Shown: positions 1-11,720, numbered from the stretch's first letter. The stretch is 64,000 bases of DNA from Alopecurus myosuroides (GCA_028641055.1 JAPCYS010001431.1:421567-485566); one strand, 5' to 3'. The notes: generated by a model not told the origin, from the letters alone. Numbers and translations are program-made.

Positions 1-679
1 CTCCAAAGTGAATAGAGATACTTACCACAAGTAGAGGCAATTAAAGTGCTTTGGTGTGAAAGAGAGAATACCCAGGTTTTTAAGTCTCACAATGGCAAAC
101 AAGGTTATTTAGTGGGGCTTGGTATGGATACCTAACAATCACCAAAGTAACAATCCTATTTGCTGTCTTAGTGAAGATATAAAAATACCAAAGGAAACTC
201 ACACAATGGAGACAATTGTGGCAAAACAATATGTGGATGAATTTTGCAATGCACTAGAAAGTCACTAGCTAGGATCTTAATTGATAGGCACAAGATTGCT
301 CAATGAAAAACCAAGTGTTACAATGGCAAGCTGAACTAGTAAACAATAGCAATGATATGGCCTTTTTGCACTTTGTTCTTTTTCTCTTTTATCTTTCTTT
401 TTTTTAATACTTTTTGCTTTTTCTATTTTTTTGAATTTTTCAATGGCCTTACACTAAGCTAGGAGCAACAATTAACCAAACACAAGTGAACACAATGGTG
501 GTTATGAAAAATGAGCAGCCTGTCAGAGCAAAAAATAGCTATACTTGTGGGCAAGTTCCTATTAAAATGCTGTAGAAAGGCTGTGGCTAAGGTTCACAAG
601 GTATGGATATGAAGGTCCTAGTGAGAAAACAAGGAAAAACAAGGAAAAACAGAAAAAATCTAGGTGAAATTGGAGCTCA

Positions 680-1010
680 AACACACTCACGGCAGCAAAA
701 AAACAGACAGTTTTCGTACCGCGGCAGAGCTCACGGCAGCAAAACGATCGAAAATCGTACCGCGGCAGAGATCACAGCAGCTCACAGGCGCGCGGCAGCA
801 AAACGCGCACTTTTTGTACCGCGGCAGAACGTACGGCAGCGAAACGACTCGTTTCCGTACCGCGGCAGCACGCGCAACAGCAAAACGACTCGCGGTAAGA
901 GCGTTACAGGGGAAAACTTAGCGCGCGGGTGTTACGTGGGCGATGGAACGCACGGCAGCGGCGGCAGAGTTTTTGTGCCGTGGATGAAAACGCGCGCGGG
1001 TGGAAGTGGT
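680..1010. repeat. GC-rich degenerate tandem repeat in the leader
   Basis: The motifs CACGGCAGCAAAAC and GTACCGCGGCAG recur many times with irregular spacing, giving a degenerate GC-rich tandem array inside an otherwise AT-rich leader. A sister array occurs at 34430-34740 in element A. The array seems to belong to the family rather than to this copy. The motif CGGCAG reads CTGCCG in the sense of the element. Confidence 0.7.
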
Positions 1011-1510
1011 GTGGTGTGATGCGGGCTCGCGATGGTATATGTAAGCGATGGAACCGTGGGGGAATCCGACCGTGGCTAGGGGTGGCAGCGGTGGTGTGGG
1101 GTTCGATGGAAACGAATCCGAGAGCAACAAGGAGGGTGGCAGCGGTGGGTTGGCGTGTGGTGGGTGGGATGAAACCGAGTCCAACTAGAAGGGGGTTTTG
1201 GTGGTGCGGTTAGGGCTACTAGATGGGATCGGATTGGAGTGATGTATGGCAATATGGAGCGGATATTTTTGGAGTTTTTTGATATAATTCGACTAGATGA
1301 ACAAAGAAACCTAGATCTAGCCGAAAACAAAAGATCTAAAAAGAGAAAAAGCAACACAAAATCTAACACAATGACAGCAAAAGTAATGAAACTAAGGTGA
1401 TATCTAGGCTATGGCAATGACTAGACTATTTTTGTGGGGCAATTTTCTGGATAGGAAATAAAAACACTCAAACTAAAGGTAAATTTGATAGCTCACCGAG
1501 GCAACCTGTA

Positions 1511-1522
1511 AATCTGATACCA
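1511..1522 (-). other. Primer-binding site, copy C
   Basis: On the minus strand this reads TGGTATCAGATT, matching the TGGTATCAGA core of the initiator-tRNA-Met primer site usual in plant chromoviruses. It lies 3 bases internal to the LTR edge, which sets the orientation of the element. Confidence 0.8.
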
Positions 1523-1525
1523 AGA

Positions 1526-2435
1526 TGATAAGGGGTGGCCCAATCTTCTCAGTGAACTTGCAGATAACTCCAGTATGATAACTAGTGCGCCACTAAGAAC
1601 TCTCCCGGCTGATCCCTGATGCCAATGCAAAAGATAGCAACCCCAAGGATATTCTCAACTCCACACTCTTGCACAAGTAATCCACCGACTACAAGTGGTC
1701 CTGTACCGTCTTATTCCCAGTGGAACAGCAGGTATCACGTAAAGTTTGCAGATGAACTTCCAGATGAAAGGCTTACAAGCAGTTTCAATCTAGAGGTCTA
1801 GGGTTTATGTTTTAACGTAGTCTGATTGATCCACACGCAGGTGGCTAACATATATAGGTGGAGGGGGTGCGGCCACAAGGTATCCTGGCGCAAGCATCCC
1901 TCTCCCTACTAGGACTAGGACTCCTACTAGGACTAGAACTCACAATTATGGATACAAACCGATTCCCACACAAGGAATTCGGCCACATTGGTTATGGAAA
2001 CCAAACCTAACACTAATATGGCGCATTGACCTTCTATGTGGGCGCCCTCCTCTTGCTTGTCCATTAATGAGTGCATTTAACCATGTGGAGGCACTCATCC
2101 CCTTGTGAAATAATAATTGCATTGCTTGTTTTCACCATCCTTAGCACTTGATCACCATCTCCTCTTCTAGCTCATCTCCATCCATGTGTATGTTCTCTCC
2201 ATGATCTCCATTAATGTTTGTGTTATCAATAAACCTAAGAACACATAGATGCAATGATTTAGGTAGTATAAAGTTCTCACAATTATAAACATTATACTCA
2301 AGTAGGAGTGAATTCACCTGTTGTTGAAGTAGCTTGGTTCTTGATCTTGTCATTGGACCAATTCTAACTTCATTAGCTTTGATTGGAGGATCTTCATGTC
2401 CAACAATACGTGAAGAGCTAGGGATGTCCTCATCA
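1526..2435 (-). mobile_element. LTR of CRM-like copy C (910 bp)
   Basis: On the plus strand the LTR begins TGATAAGGGG and ends CCTCATCA, so in element sense it runs TGATGAGG to CCTTATCA with TG/CA ends. It matches the LTRs at 28012-28953 and 35252-36185 along most of its length. Positions 2141-2353 on the minus strand keep the reading frame of the pol tail that this family encodes inside its LTR. A TATATA motif lies near 1850. The next bases (CCCCT, 2436-2440) should be the target duplication, with its partner outside the window. The element sits inside the 5' LTR of the Tekay-type element: 2436 continues the sequence found intact at 12939. Confidence 0.85.
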
Positions 2436-4222
2436 CCCCTTCTGAGGAGTTAGCCCAGTACCAGGCTACAGAGTTTGCAGGCAAGTATTCACTCACATGA
2501 ACCATGGTGTTCCTTTCAACATTGGATACCGATACTTTCCGTTGTCTATTCTGCTAGCCCTATGAATCGTTGCTTCTGTTACGAACCTATCACATTTTAT
2601 CCTTAAACCTGATATAGCCTCACCTCCACCCCTATAACCCCATTGCTTGTTGCCCGTGTCTTACTAGCATGCTTAGGGTTGTTTTTGCTCGAGTCTGTTA
2701 CCCGTTACTTTCTGTTACTATATTTTCATTATGTTCTGGGGCTCGATGTTAAACAACAACCTGTTAGTTTTGAGGTAATAATAATTTGCTGATAAGGCAC
2801 CGGCAGGAGGCCCGGCGTGGTTTTGAGGCCTGCTAGTGTCGACCCTAATTAGGAAAAGGGTCTTGTCTACTGATCCATGATGAGCGCACTAACCGCATGT
2901 GGGAAGCGTGTATGGGCTCCCCCCTCAATTTGATTCGATTCGCATCTCGTCCAAATCGCCACACTTAGTTCGGGCTTTCCATTTGATGCACTCATATGCA
3001 GGTACGAACCCGAGGCCAGGGTGGAACTTTTGTAGTCGGCATTTAGGCCGGCGTGGTCTTAGAGTGCTATGAGGGTCCCCTTTTCTTCGTGGGGCTCGAT
3101 TAGCCGCGCACGCACAACACGTGGTGCTTTGGGCTTGATGCGAAGAAGAGTTGAGTTGTGTAGAGTGCCTCGCTTGGTGGGTTTGATTCCCGTCTGGCTG
3201 GATATTCTTACGTGTACGGCCAAATTGGTGCACCCCTGCAGGGATAAATCTTCTCGAGAAGCCGTGTTTTCCGCGGTTATGGTTGACTTGGTGAAAGTAC
3301 TGGCTAACAAGTACAGAACAACTTACACCTAACTAAGGATAACTTGACTAGTAAATAGTCTCATTGACACAATAACTTGACCCATCATTAATCCAACTGT
3401 GTGACTTATCCTCGGATTGCTTCTTTGGATAAGGGGCGAGATCCAGGATGGGTTTGTTTGGAGTTATTAGTTGGTTACGATACGCTATCTTATCTTCTTT
3501 CTGTTAGTCGGAAGTGGTATCATGTTCTGTAGTTGGTTAGTGCAGCCAGCTGCCGCATCTTTTGTATCACCCTTTCTTCCATTGAACCCAAAGCATCTGT
3601 GCTTGGTGTTGACGGGTTACACTTTGGTGAACTGTGAGTCTTGCTTGCCAGTACGTTTATGTACTGACCCCTTTGGGGCTGTGGTTTCCGCAGACTACGC
3701 TTACGAGATCCCCGTGACGGCTACTACGTGGAGTTTGACGAGGCTGCTGACGAGTAGATAGCGGACCCGGCAGGATCCGAGACATCGTGGATGGGCTCCG
3801 TCTTTTCATTTCCGGCTTCTTAAGCCTATTTGGATTTTGTCTGTACTCAGACCCTTTGAATGCTTCCGCTGAGATGTAATGAGATGTTGGGACATGTGTC
3901 CTCTGATGATTGTATTTGCTATCTCTGCTCTAGTGAGAGCTATTTGCAACAACTATTTCTATATTTGTGTCTTAGAGATTTGTTGTGCTATCATTTTGTT
4001 AAACGCCGTTGACGTACCATGTGTGTATGGTATGAAGTACGTCAATGGTAGTATCCTGATTTCTATGGGATGGTTTACGTAGACGATGAACAGTAGGGGT
4101 TGGTTGTCACACATACGTGTGTTGGCCTACTCGTAAGAGATGCGGGTGCCGGTAAGCCCCGTAATCCAATCAACTACTGTTCAACGGAACTGCGAGTATC
4201 CTCTAGAAGTCCGGGTGCGACA
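2436..4222 (+). repeat. 5' LTR of the Tekay-type element, right-hand 1.79 kb
   Basis: This is a direct repeat of 12939-14736. It ends GTGCGACA just before the PBS. The ORFs inside it (for example 3471-3761) exist in both LTR copies only because the LTRs are identical there. I see no protein gene. Confidence 0.9.
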
Positions 4223-4224
4223 AA

Positions 4225-4237
4225 TGGTATCAGAGCC
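4225..4237 (+). other. Primer-binding site of the Tekay-type element
   Basis: TGGTATCAGAGCC, complementary to the 3' end of initiator tRNA-Met, lies 2 bases after the LTR end. From here to 4762 is untranslated leader in which I see no gene. Confidence 0.9.
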
Positions 4238-4762
4238 TGTCTGCCTGTAGGATCCCTTTTACTGGTCGCAGTTGAGTCTAGAAACTATTTTGTAGCTATA
4301 TAGGAAAAGTGAAACGTGAGAGTAGGAATTCTGCCATTTTATCTCTTTCCCCACCCACCCTCCTTTTCTGGTAAGGAAGTGCAACGTTGTTTTCTCTTCT
4401 CACCTAAACTTTCAAGTTAGGATTTCACGTATCCTGGTTTCTCTAGGATAGTTATATCTACTAGACCATAGGAATGGAGGTGGTTGTGACATGATTTATC
4501 ATGTTGCCTACTCATGATTGAGAACGGAGGCGTGTAAGCCCCGGAAGCAAATCCTCTATTCCTTAAGCAGTAGATATTGATCCTTTAGAAGCCCGGATGG
4601 GGTTTTCCGTAGTACCTCAGGAGTTTTTGGTATCGTGTTTCCCGTTGTTGCTTCGATATCCTGTTCTTCTCAACATCCTTTTCGTCCGTTGAAACCTTGT
4701 TGTTGCCTTCCACTTCAGTTCTTCTACCGGCATCTAATCAAAACTTCCCCGATCATCTGCAG

Positions 4763-5524
4763 ATGGATCTCAGGTTCTACCCGCAGGTGGTTCGGATGAC
4801 TCGTTGTGAGAGCACCGCCGGTTATCCGGAGATGCTGAGAGACATGGTCACTTATCTGGGGTTCCGTTGGGCACCAGAGTACCAGGTCTACGAGCAGCAG
4901 CGGGAGTTTGACCAGAACTACTACCAGGCTATCGTCTACATTCTGTCAGATGATGGCATGAGCGTTGTCCACCGCTACGAGGCAGTAGGTTCCACAGTGG
5001 ATATGGCTGTGCAGCAGGCAGCTTATGTGAGTCTCACCGTCCTTCGTGCTGACTACTGGGGAGCTCATTTCACTCTCTATGACAACTTGGATGTCTACGA
5101 GCATGATAACTCCAGGCTGCACACCACCGCTCAGTTTGTGAGGCACAGTGACGCAGTTGCCAGCACACTGTCTCAGGAGTTGGCTTCAGTCAGAGAGCAG
5201 CTCTACCTTGCTTTGACCCGTCTGGCGACTTACACCACAAACTTTGTTGGAGATGAGCGCTTTGCACGTTTCGATCAGCCAGTTGGTCGTCGTCTGCCAG
5301 ATGCTGGAGTTTATGAGCCGATTAGAGGTCCACTCCTTAACCTCGGTGCTGGTTACACTGGGATTCCACGCTTTGGAGCACAGGGAGTCGACGCTATGTA
5401 CTTCACCACACCTAGAGTCGCTCTCAGACCACGTCAGGTCTATGTGGATCGTCGTTCTACCTACTTTCATGGGCGTGCTCCTCACCGTACCTCTCGTCGT
5501 ACTACTCACCGCCGTCCTGCGTGA
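4763..5524 (+). CDS. Extra ORF upstream of gag (ORF0), dsRNA-binding-like region
   Basis: This is an intact 253-residue ORF between PBS and gag. I start at the ATG at 4763 because the longer in-frame extension begins at a TTG. Residues 21-95 have the layout of a double-stranded-RNA-binding domain: a first helix (PEMLRDMVTYLG) and PEYQVYEQQ, strands around YYQAIVYI and MSVVHRYEAVG, then a helix STVDMAVQQAAYVSLTVL. The small residue pair QQAA falls where the family has its AA motif. However, the basic KKxAK-type residues that normally contact RNA are largely missing. Residues 130-160 look helical. The tail (about 217-253) is rich in Arg and His. No zinc knuckle, protease or membrane segment is seen. 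Rice RIRE3/RIRE8-type elements are known to carry an ORF before gag (from memory). It is separated from gag by 209 bp in the same transcript sense. RNA binding is inference; an uncharacterised accessory protein is the safe call. Confidence 0.7.
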   Translation: MDLRFYPQVVRMTRCESTAGYPEMLRDMVTYLGFRWAPEYQVYEQQREFDQNYYQAIVYILSDDGMSVVHRYEAVGSTVDMAVQQAAYVSLTVLRADYWGAHFTLYDNLDVYEHDNSRLHTTAQFVRHSDAVASTLSQELASVREQLYLALTRLATYTTNFVGDERFARFDQPVGRRLPDAGVYEPIRGPLLNLGAGYTGIPRFGAQGVDAMYFTTPRVALRPRQVYVDRRSTYFHGRAPHRTSRRTTHRRPA

Positions 5525-5733
5525 TGAGCATGAGAGTACCGATGTATCCGTTCTTAGCTATGTTTAGTTATCCTTTGGCATTCGAACCATTTATGGTGTG
5601 TTGGATATTCTGATGTATTTGAACATGTGATGATGTACCTGTTGGTTGTCTATTCATGCGTCGGAATAATCTCTCTTTCGGTTACCAAGTCTATCCTTTT
5701 CTGTTGTTGTGCTAAAGTGCATGTCTATTCAGG

Positions 5734-6843
5734 ATGCCGCCAACAAGGAACAACCCGCCTGAGCCGCCGCCAATCACGGAGCTGTTGACTCAGATGACCC
5801 AAGTCATGGCACAGATGGCCCAGTTCCAGACTAACCAGCACAACAACCAGAATGCTCCACGAGTCAGTATCAAGGAGTTTCTCAGTCTGGGCCCGAGAGC
5901 TTTCGTGGCAACACGCGAGCCTCTGGATGCTGATGACTGGATCCGTGAGATAGCTAGGGCTCTGGAGATTGCTCACGTTGCTGAGGAAGACAAGGTCAAG
6001 TATGCATCCTATCTGCTGAAGGGTCAGGCAGCTACTTGGTGGGAGAACTACCAGACCATGAGAGCTGGCTACCCAATCACCTGGGGTTGTTTCAAGGAAG
6101 CTTTCCTGAAGCACCACATTCCAGATGGTCTCATGGAAAGGATGCGTGAAGAGTTTTGCTCTCTCAAGCAGGGCAAGCTGGACGTCATTGGCTATCAGAG
6201 TGAGTTCAATCGCCTCGCTCGTTACGCTGGTGATGAGGTGTCCACTGAGGCTAAGAAGATGGCAAGGTTCCGCAGAGGTTTTAACCCGGAACTCAAGTAC
6301 GCCCTCACCAACATCAAGGCCAACAACTTCGAGGAGCTCGTTAACACCGCGCTCAATGAGGAAAATGGGCGCAAGGCGTTCGAGGAGTCTCGAAAGCACT
6401 CGCGTGAGGGTGGTTCCTCCTCCAACATGACCACCCCTCCGCAGAAGCGCCGCATGTGGGTGCCAAATGGTGCTGTCACTCGGGCTCCATATGCCCAAGC
6501 TTCTCCAGGCTTCGCTCCCCGCCCACCCAACCCAGCTCAGATGCATGCTCAGAGGTTTTCAATGGGGCAGCCAAGGCCAGATACTCCTCGTGTCGTCACT
6601 TGCTACAAGTGCAAGCAGACGGGGCACTACGCTGACAAGTGCACGCAGAGGCAGCTACCTCCACCACCACCTCGTCCCAACACAAACCAGGCAATGGTGC
6701 ATGCTCCCCCACCTAAAGCCTTCAACACCAACAACAGGCCTGTCGGGAGGACCGCAAGGGTGAATCATGTCAAGATCGACAAAGCTGAGGAAGCTCCTGA
6801 CGTCGTTCTTGGTACATTCCCCCGTAAACTCTTTTCCAGCTAA
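5734..6843 (+). CDS. gag: Gag (capsid and nucleocapsid), Tekay-type element
   Basis: A 369-residue ORF from ATG 5734. Residues 60-230 form the retrotransposon gag domain ([44 protein letters not shown]). A CCHC zinc knuckle, [14 protein letters not shown], follows near residue 290, then a Pro-rich stretch. Gag packages element RNA into cytoplasmic particles. The ORF ends at 6843 because the frame changes in a run of five Cs at 6819-6823, right where the protease should continue. The next frame (+1) picks up the protease cleanly, so gag and pol were probably one ORF and this copy has gained one base. The last dozen residues are therefore likely aberrant. Confidence 0.88.
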   Translation: MPPTRNNPPEPPPITELLTQMTQVMAQMAQFQTNQHNNQNAPRVSIKEFLSLGPRAFVATREPLDADDWIREIARALEIAHVAEEDKVKYASYLLKGQAATWWENYQTMRAGYPITWGCFKEAFLKHHIPDGLMERMREEFCSLKQGKLDVIGYQSEFNRLARYAGDEVSTEAKKMARFRRGFNPELKYALTNIKANNFEELVNTALNEENGRKAFEESRKHSREGGSSSNMTTPPQKRRMWVPNGAVTRAPYAQASPGFAPRPPNPAQMHAQRFSMGQPRPDTPRVVTCYKCKQTGHYADKCTQRQLPPPPPRPNTNQAMVHAPPPKAFNTNNRPVGRTARVNHVKIDKAEEAPDVVLGTFPRKLFSS

Positions 6844-9800
6844 AGTGTTGTTTGATACCGGGGCATCGCATTCTTTTGTGTCAAAGATCTTTGCGATAGC
6901 AATTAAACTCCCTTTTGTTGGTTTGGGTTCCCCGCTAGTAGTAAACTCCCCTGGAGCAACTATGCAAACTTCCAAGATCAGTCATGAAAACCAGATTCTA
7001 ATTGGAGGTCACATATTCCTTGCTTCTCTCATACTGCTTGGCAATTCTGACATTGATGTCATTCTTGGCATGGATTGGCTGAAGGTCAATAAAGCTACGA
7101 TTGACTGTGCTCAGAAGTCAATAAATCTGTTCCACCCTTCTGGCCAGATAGTCTATTCTCCACATGAATCAAGTTCTGTTCAGCTGTACACTCTCGATGC
7201 AAAACCCCTTCCTTCAATTGAAAATGTTCCGGTGGTTTGTGAATTCCCTGACGTCTTCCCAGAAGAGTTGCCAGGGATGCCTCCGGACAGAGCAGTTGAG
7301 TTCGTGATCGAGCTTGAACCAGGTACTGCTCCAATCTCTAAGCATCCATACAAGATAGCTCCTCCTGAACTGAAACTGTTAAAGGACCACATCGATATGT
7401 ACATGGAAAAAGGTTACATTCAACCTAGTTCCTCGGCTTGGGGTTGCCCAACTCTGTTCGTTGCGAAGAAGGATCAAACAAAGAGACTCGTTGTTGACTA
7501 TCGTCCTCTTAACGAGAAAACCATCAAAAACAAGTACCCAATTCCTCGCATCGATGATCTTTTTGATCAACTTGCTGGAGCCTCAATATTCTCCAAGTTG
7601 GACTTGAGAATGGGTTACCATCAAATAAAGATCAGAAAGGAAGATATTCCAAAAACAACTTTCACCACTCGGTACGGTCTATATGAATTCACCGTCATGT
7701 CCTTTGGTCTCACCAATGCACCGGCGACATTCTCTCGACTCATGAATTCTGTCTTCCATGAATACCTCGACAAGTTCGTTGTGGTATATCTTGATGACAT
7801 TCTAGTCTACTCGAAATCCGAGGAAGAGCACGAAGAACATCTTCGTCTCACTCTCATGAAACTTCGCGAGCATCGTCTATATGCCAAATTCTCCAAATGT
7901 GAGTTCTGGATTCCAGAAGTTGCTTACCTTGGTCATGTCATCTCTGCCAAGGGCATAGCCATTGATCCAGAAAAGGTTAAAGCGATTGTTGATTGGAAAC
8001 CTCCTAAGACGGTAAAGCAAGTACGAAGTTTTCTTGGCTTGGCTAGCTATTGCCGTCGTTTCGTCCAAAACTTTTCCAAGATTGCCAAACCTCTCACTGA
8101 TCTCACAAAGAAGGACAAGAAGTTCGTTTGGTCTCCACAATGTGATGAAAGTTTCAATCTCCTGAAGACTAAACTCACTTCTACACCAGTTCTGGTTGGC
8201 CCGGATACTACCAAACCTTTCCAGATATTCTGCGATGCATCACTCCAAGGTCTAGGTGCAGTTCTTATGCAAGAACGTCAAGTTGTGGCTTATGCTTCAC
8301 GTCAGTTGAATGCACATGAGCAAAATTATCCCACTCATGACCTTGAACTTGCAGCAGTTGTGTTTGCCCTCAAGAAATTGAGACAATACTTGTTGGGTAA
8401 TCGCACTGAAATCTTTTCCGATCATAAGAGTCTGAAATACATCTTCACTCAACCAGATCTAAACCTCAGGCAAAGGAGATGGATTGAAAAGATTAAAGAC
8501 TTTGATCTCACAATTTCTTACACTCCAGGCAAGGCTAATGTTATGGCCGATGCTCTCAGTCGCAAGTCTTATTGCAATAATCTCATGATCATGGAAAGCC
8601 AACCTCCACTTCATGAAGAATTCCAGAAGCTGAACCTTGGGCTTTTTCCTCAAGGCTATCTTGCGAACTTGACAGCCAGCCCAACTCTCGAGGAGAACAT
8701 TCGTTCTGAACAACTTCGTGATGCTGAAATCAAGAAGATGGTAGAACACATCAAAGAAGGCAAGGAGAAATTTAAGTCCTTCTCAATTGATGACAAGGGA
8801 ACTGTGTTCTTCGAAGGACGCATTGCAGTTCCTCAAGTTCAAAGTCTCAAAGATGTCATTCTAAAGAAGGCTCATGAAACTCCCCTCTCCATCCACCCTG
8901 GAAGTACAAAGATGTACTAGGATCTTAAGACACTGTATTGGTGGCCTGGCATGAAACGTGAAATTGCTCAATACGTTTCTGAATGCGACGTTTGTCAACG
9001 TGTTAAGGCAGTCCATCAGAAAACAGCCGGTCTACTCCAACCTCTGAAAATCCCTGAGTGGAAGTGGGACATGATTGAAATGGACTTCGTCACTGGTTTT
9101 CCAAAGTCCATGAAGGGCAACGATGCAATCTTCGTTGTCATTGATCGTCTCTCTAAAGTAGCTCACTTCTTTGCTGTCAAAGAAACGATCTCAGCTAGCC
9201 AGTTAGCAGAGCTCTACACAGCAAAGATCGTTCCTCTTCATGGTGTTCCATTGGAAATAAGCTCAGACCGTGGAAGCATATTCACTTCTCATTTCTGGAA
9301 AAGCTTTCAAGAAGCATTGGGCACCAAACTTCTGTTCAGCACAGCTTATCACCCTCAGTCTCAAGGGCAAGTCGAAAGAGTCAATCAGATTCTCGAGGAT
9401 ATGCTCAGAGCATGTGGTATCTCTTTTGGCATGAAATGGGAGGATTGCCTTCCATATGCTGAATTCTCCTACAACAACAGCTTCCAGGCAAGCCTAGGCA
9501 TGGCACCATTTGAAGCTCTCTATGGCCGCAGATGCAGGAGTCCAATCAATTGGTCTGGAGCTGGTGAACGTTCACTCTTAGGCCCTGACATTGTTAAGGA
9601 AGCCAAAGAGAAAGTTCGCATCATTCGTGACAATCTCAAAATTGCTCAGTCTCGTCAGAAAAGCTACTATGACAGCAATCACAGGGATATGATTTATGCA
9701 CCTGGTGACAAGGCATATCTCCGTGTAACTCCCCTCAGAGACACTCATCGTTTTGGTGTGAAAGGAAAGCTTGCACCAAGATACATTGGTCCTTTCAACA

Positions 9801-10126
9801 TTCTCTCAAGGCGTGCGGAAAATGCCTATCGTCTTGAACTTCCAGAAAAACTATCCAAGGTGCGCGATGTGTTTCACGTGTCACAGCTCAAGAGGTGTTT
9901 CAAAGATCCAGATCGTGCAGTTGATCATGATTCCATTGAACTGCAAGATGATCTATCTTATGAGGAGCACCCTATTCGTATTCTCGATGAGACCGAGCAT
10001 AAGAATCGCAACAAGAGCACCAAGTTCTTGAAAGTGCAGTGGTCCCATCATTCCGATAAAGAGGCAACGTGGGAGACCGAAGAGGATCTTCGCAAGAAGT
10101 ATCTGGACCTTTTCTCTTCTCAGTAA
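6824..10126 (+). pseudogene. pol: Pol: protease, RT, RNase H, integrase, chromodomain (one stop)
   Basis: The frame continues after the C-run shift at 6819-6823. Protease active site FDTGASHSF is at about 6848-6874. RT follows ([22 protein letters not shown], catalytic YLDD at about 7786-7797), then RNase H ([13 protein letters not shown] near 8230; [21 protein letters not shown]). The frame is cut by TAG at 8918-8920, where relatives have a sense codon, and reopens immediately. Integrase has the zinc finger with its CDVC pair, and all three catalytic acids can be seen (MDFVTGFP, SSDRGSIFT, HPQSQGQVERVNQ). GPFxILxR-type residues and a chromodomain (PIRILDETEHKN, FLKVQWSHHS, ATWETEEDL) end the protein at 10126. 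Apart from the C-run shift and this stop I see no further break, so the copy decayed recently. The chromodomain of such elements is thought to target chromatin. Confidence 0.88.
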
Positions 10127-10146
10127 GGAATCTCGGGGCGCGATTC

Positions 10147-10163
10147 CTTCAAGGGGGGCGTTT
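10147..10163 (+). other. Polypurine tract of the Tekay-type element
   Basis: The purine run AAGGGGGGCG lies directly before the 3' LTR (TGTAACATCCC). This is the expected site for plus-strand DNA priming. It lies 20 bases after the pol stop. Confidence 0.8.
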
Positions 10164-10379
10164 TGTAACATCCCAAGTATGAAAAACCACCCTAGAATGT
10201 TTGTTTCTTTCTTTATTATTGTTTTGCATCATGGCATCTTAGTCATTGCATTTGTTTTCCTTTTGTTTGCATCTGTTTTCCTTTGTTTTCCCATTTGAAA
10301 TTCAAACAATATTCAAACCTTTGTTTCATACTTGTTATGTTACAATCTTTCCAACTGAAAAGTTCAATCAAAACAACCA

Positions 10380-10790
10380 TTTGTTTCCATTAAACAATAA
10401 GGGTCAAACTATTCAAAATTGGCTTTTAATAATTCACTTAATCCAAACTTAATTCAAATGTTATTCAAATAAAATTCCAAACAGCAATCCCTTTGGAATT
10501 AATGAATTTCACAAAACCATTCTAAGCAATTTGTTGCAAATAAAATTGAGGGTTCAATCTATTTGAAATGTTTCTTTTTAATAACTCACTTAACTCAAAT
10601 TCCATTAAAAATTCAAATCATATTTTACAAACAACAACCATGTTGGATTGATGGAATTACAAAGCAAGTCTAATCAATTGCTTCCACTTAACTATAGGGT
10701 TCACCCTAATTGAAATTTTGTTTTCAATATTCACTTAATATTCAAATTCATTCAAATTTGAATTAACTTACAAACAACATTTTTTATTTT
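10380..10790. repeat. ~150-bp tandem repeats in U3
   Basis: Three degenerate copies are visible. AAGGGTCAAACTATTCAAAA (near 10399), AGGGTTCAATCTATTTGAAA (near 10550) and AGGGTTCACCCTAATTGAAA (near 10696) begin equivalent units. Each is followed by a TAATAATTCACTTAA-type motif (near 10428, 10580, 10726). Spacing is about 145-152 bp. Repeats in U3 are often enhancer-like, but no function is shown here. Confidence 0.65.
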
Positions 10791-11114
10791 GAACTTTTTG
10801 TAAAACAAAACTTGGCAGTTGTTGCTCTCACATATTTAAGCAACCCCACATTTTTTTCTAAAATTTTTCCTAACCCAAAAACCTATCTATTTCTTCCTAT
10901 TTCTAGTTCAGTAAAAAAAAAGAAACAGAAAATTTAAAAAAGAAAACGAGGGAGAGAGAGGCAGTGGGCTGTGCCCCATGCAAGCCCAGCCCACACCTTT
11001 TCTTTCCCTGGCCCGATACCCCTTCGCCATCGTCTTCTCGCTGTACGGCGCGCCATCCGGCGAGGCCACGTCGACGGCGCGCACAGCGAACGGCCGGGAG
11101 CAGCCCCTAGCCCC

Positions 11115-11121
11115 TATATAG
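11115..11121 (+). promoter_or_regulatory. TATA box of the long LTR
   Basis: CCCCTATATAGCC lies in a GC-rich stretch after the AT-rich U3. About 30 bp downstream begins a CT-rich, UTR-like sequence. This is the best candidate for the U3/R promoter of the LTR. Confidence 0.6.
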
Positions 11122-11657
11122 CCTACCCTAGGCCCCCCGAGCTGCCCTAGCCACCTACCACTCCTTCTCCCTCGCAGAGCGCCGCCAACCTCCCTCTCTC
11201 TGCCACCTCTCTCCCATACTGAACCTCACAGGAGCGCCTCCCTCTGAACCCATGGCGATCATCGCCGTTGCCACCCTCCTCCTCCCTGGCTGACCGCGGG
11301 GATCAAACCGCCGTAGAATCCTCGACATCATCGACACCTGCACGATACCAGCAAGCCTCTGCATCAACACCGCCGTCCTCGACATCGTCGCCGGCCTTCC
11401 ACCACCGCGGCGCTCCCTCACAGTGAGCACGCCTCTCACCTCCTCTCTATCCTCTCTGCATCGCAAGCGCGAGCACGCACGCACACCACCCTAGCACAGT
11501 ACGCACCGGCAGCATCCAGCATCGCAGCAGCTCGCCGCCGTTGAGCCTCCGTCGATCTCTGTGAGGGTTCAGAAACGCGCGCAGCAATTTCAGTTAAACG
11601 CGAGCTGAAACCTAATCCTCACTGCATCCCCGTTACTGACAAAACTGAATCGCACAC

Positions 11658-11720
11658 CATAGTGGTAGCGCAACAGCGAGCGCGCACGGGAGACCAGGGT
11701 TCGATCCCTGCTCCCGCGAT
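11658..11720 (+). other. tRNA-like segment with Pol III-type A and B boxes
   Basis: An A-box-like TAGCGCAACAG (from 11666) is followed at 11698-11708 by GGTTCGATCCC, which fits the B-box consensus GGTTCGANNCC, inside a short inverted repeat (CAGGG...CCCTG). A matching arrangement occurs in the same orientation relative to the LTR in the related LTR at 63228-63271 (minus strand). It does not fold as a full tRNA by eye, so I call it tRNA-like: either a captured tRNA or SINE fragment, or an internal promoter. Confidence 0.45.

Larger units (their letters stand above)
1..1525 (-). mobile_element. Leader of a partial CRM-like element (copy C)
   Basis: This stretch aligns by eye with 33770-35251, the untranslated leader of the better-preserved element A, so it is the leader of a third minus-strand copy. 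Its gag-pol would lie left of the window. It ends at a primer-binding site (1511-1522) next to the LTR that starts at 1526. Short ORFs such as 603-1019 and 664-921 lie in its GC-rich repeat and are not conserved as protein. I see no gene here. Confidence 0.75.

Noticed and set aside
603..1213. Overlapping ORFs on both strands rich in Arg, Gln and Ala
   Set aside because: Produced by the CGGCAG repeats of the leader; the sister leader at 34430 gives different, unrelated peptides.
3069..4303. ORFs in the 5' LTR (repeated at 13572-14967)
   Set aside because: They occur twice only because LTRs are duplicated; frames differ between copies at small indels and no domain is visible.
4697..4762. N-terminal extension of the ORF upstream of gag
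   Set aside because: The extended frame starts at TTG with no other support; ATG 4763 gives a complete protein start.
5725..6546. 273-codon minus-strand ORF opposite gag
   Set aside because: Shadow of the gag frame; no independent start context, domain or conservation.
11658..11720. Functional tRNA gene
   Set aside because: Only A/B-box-like parts are seen; no acceptor stem or convincing anticodon arm could be folded by eye.
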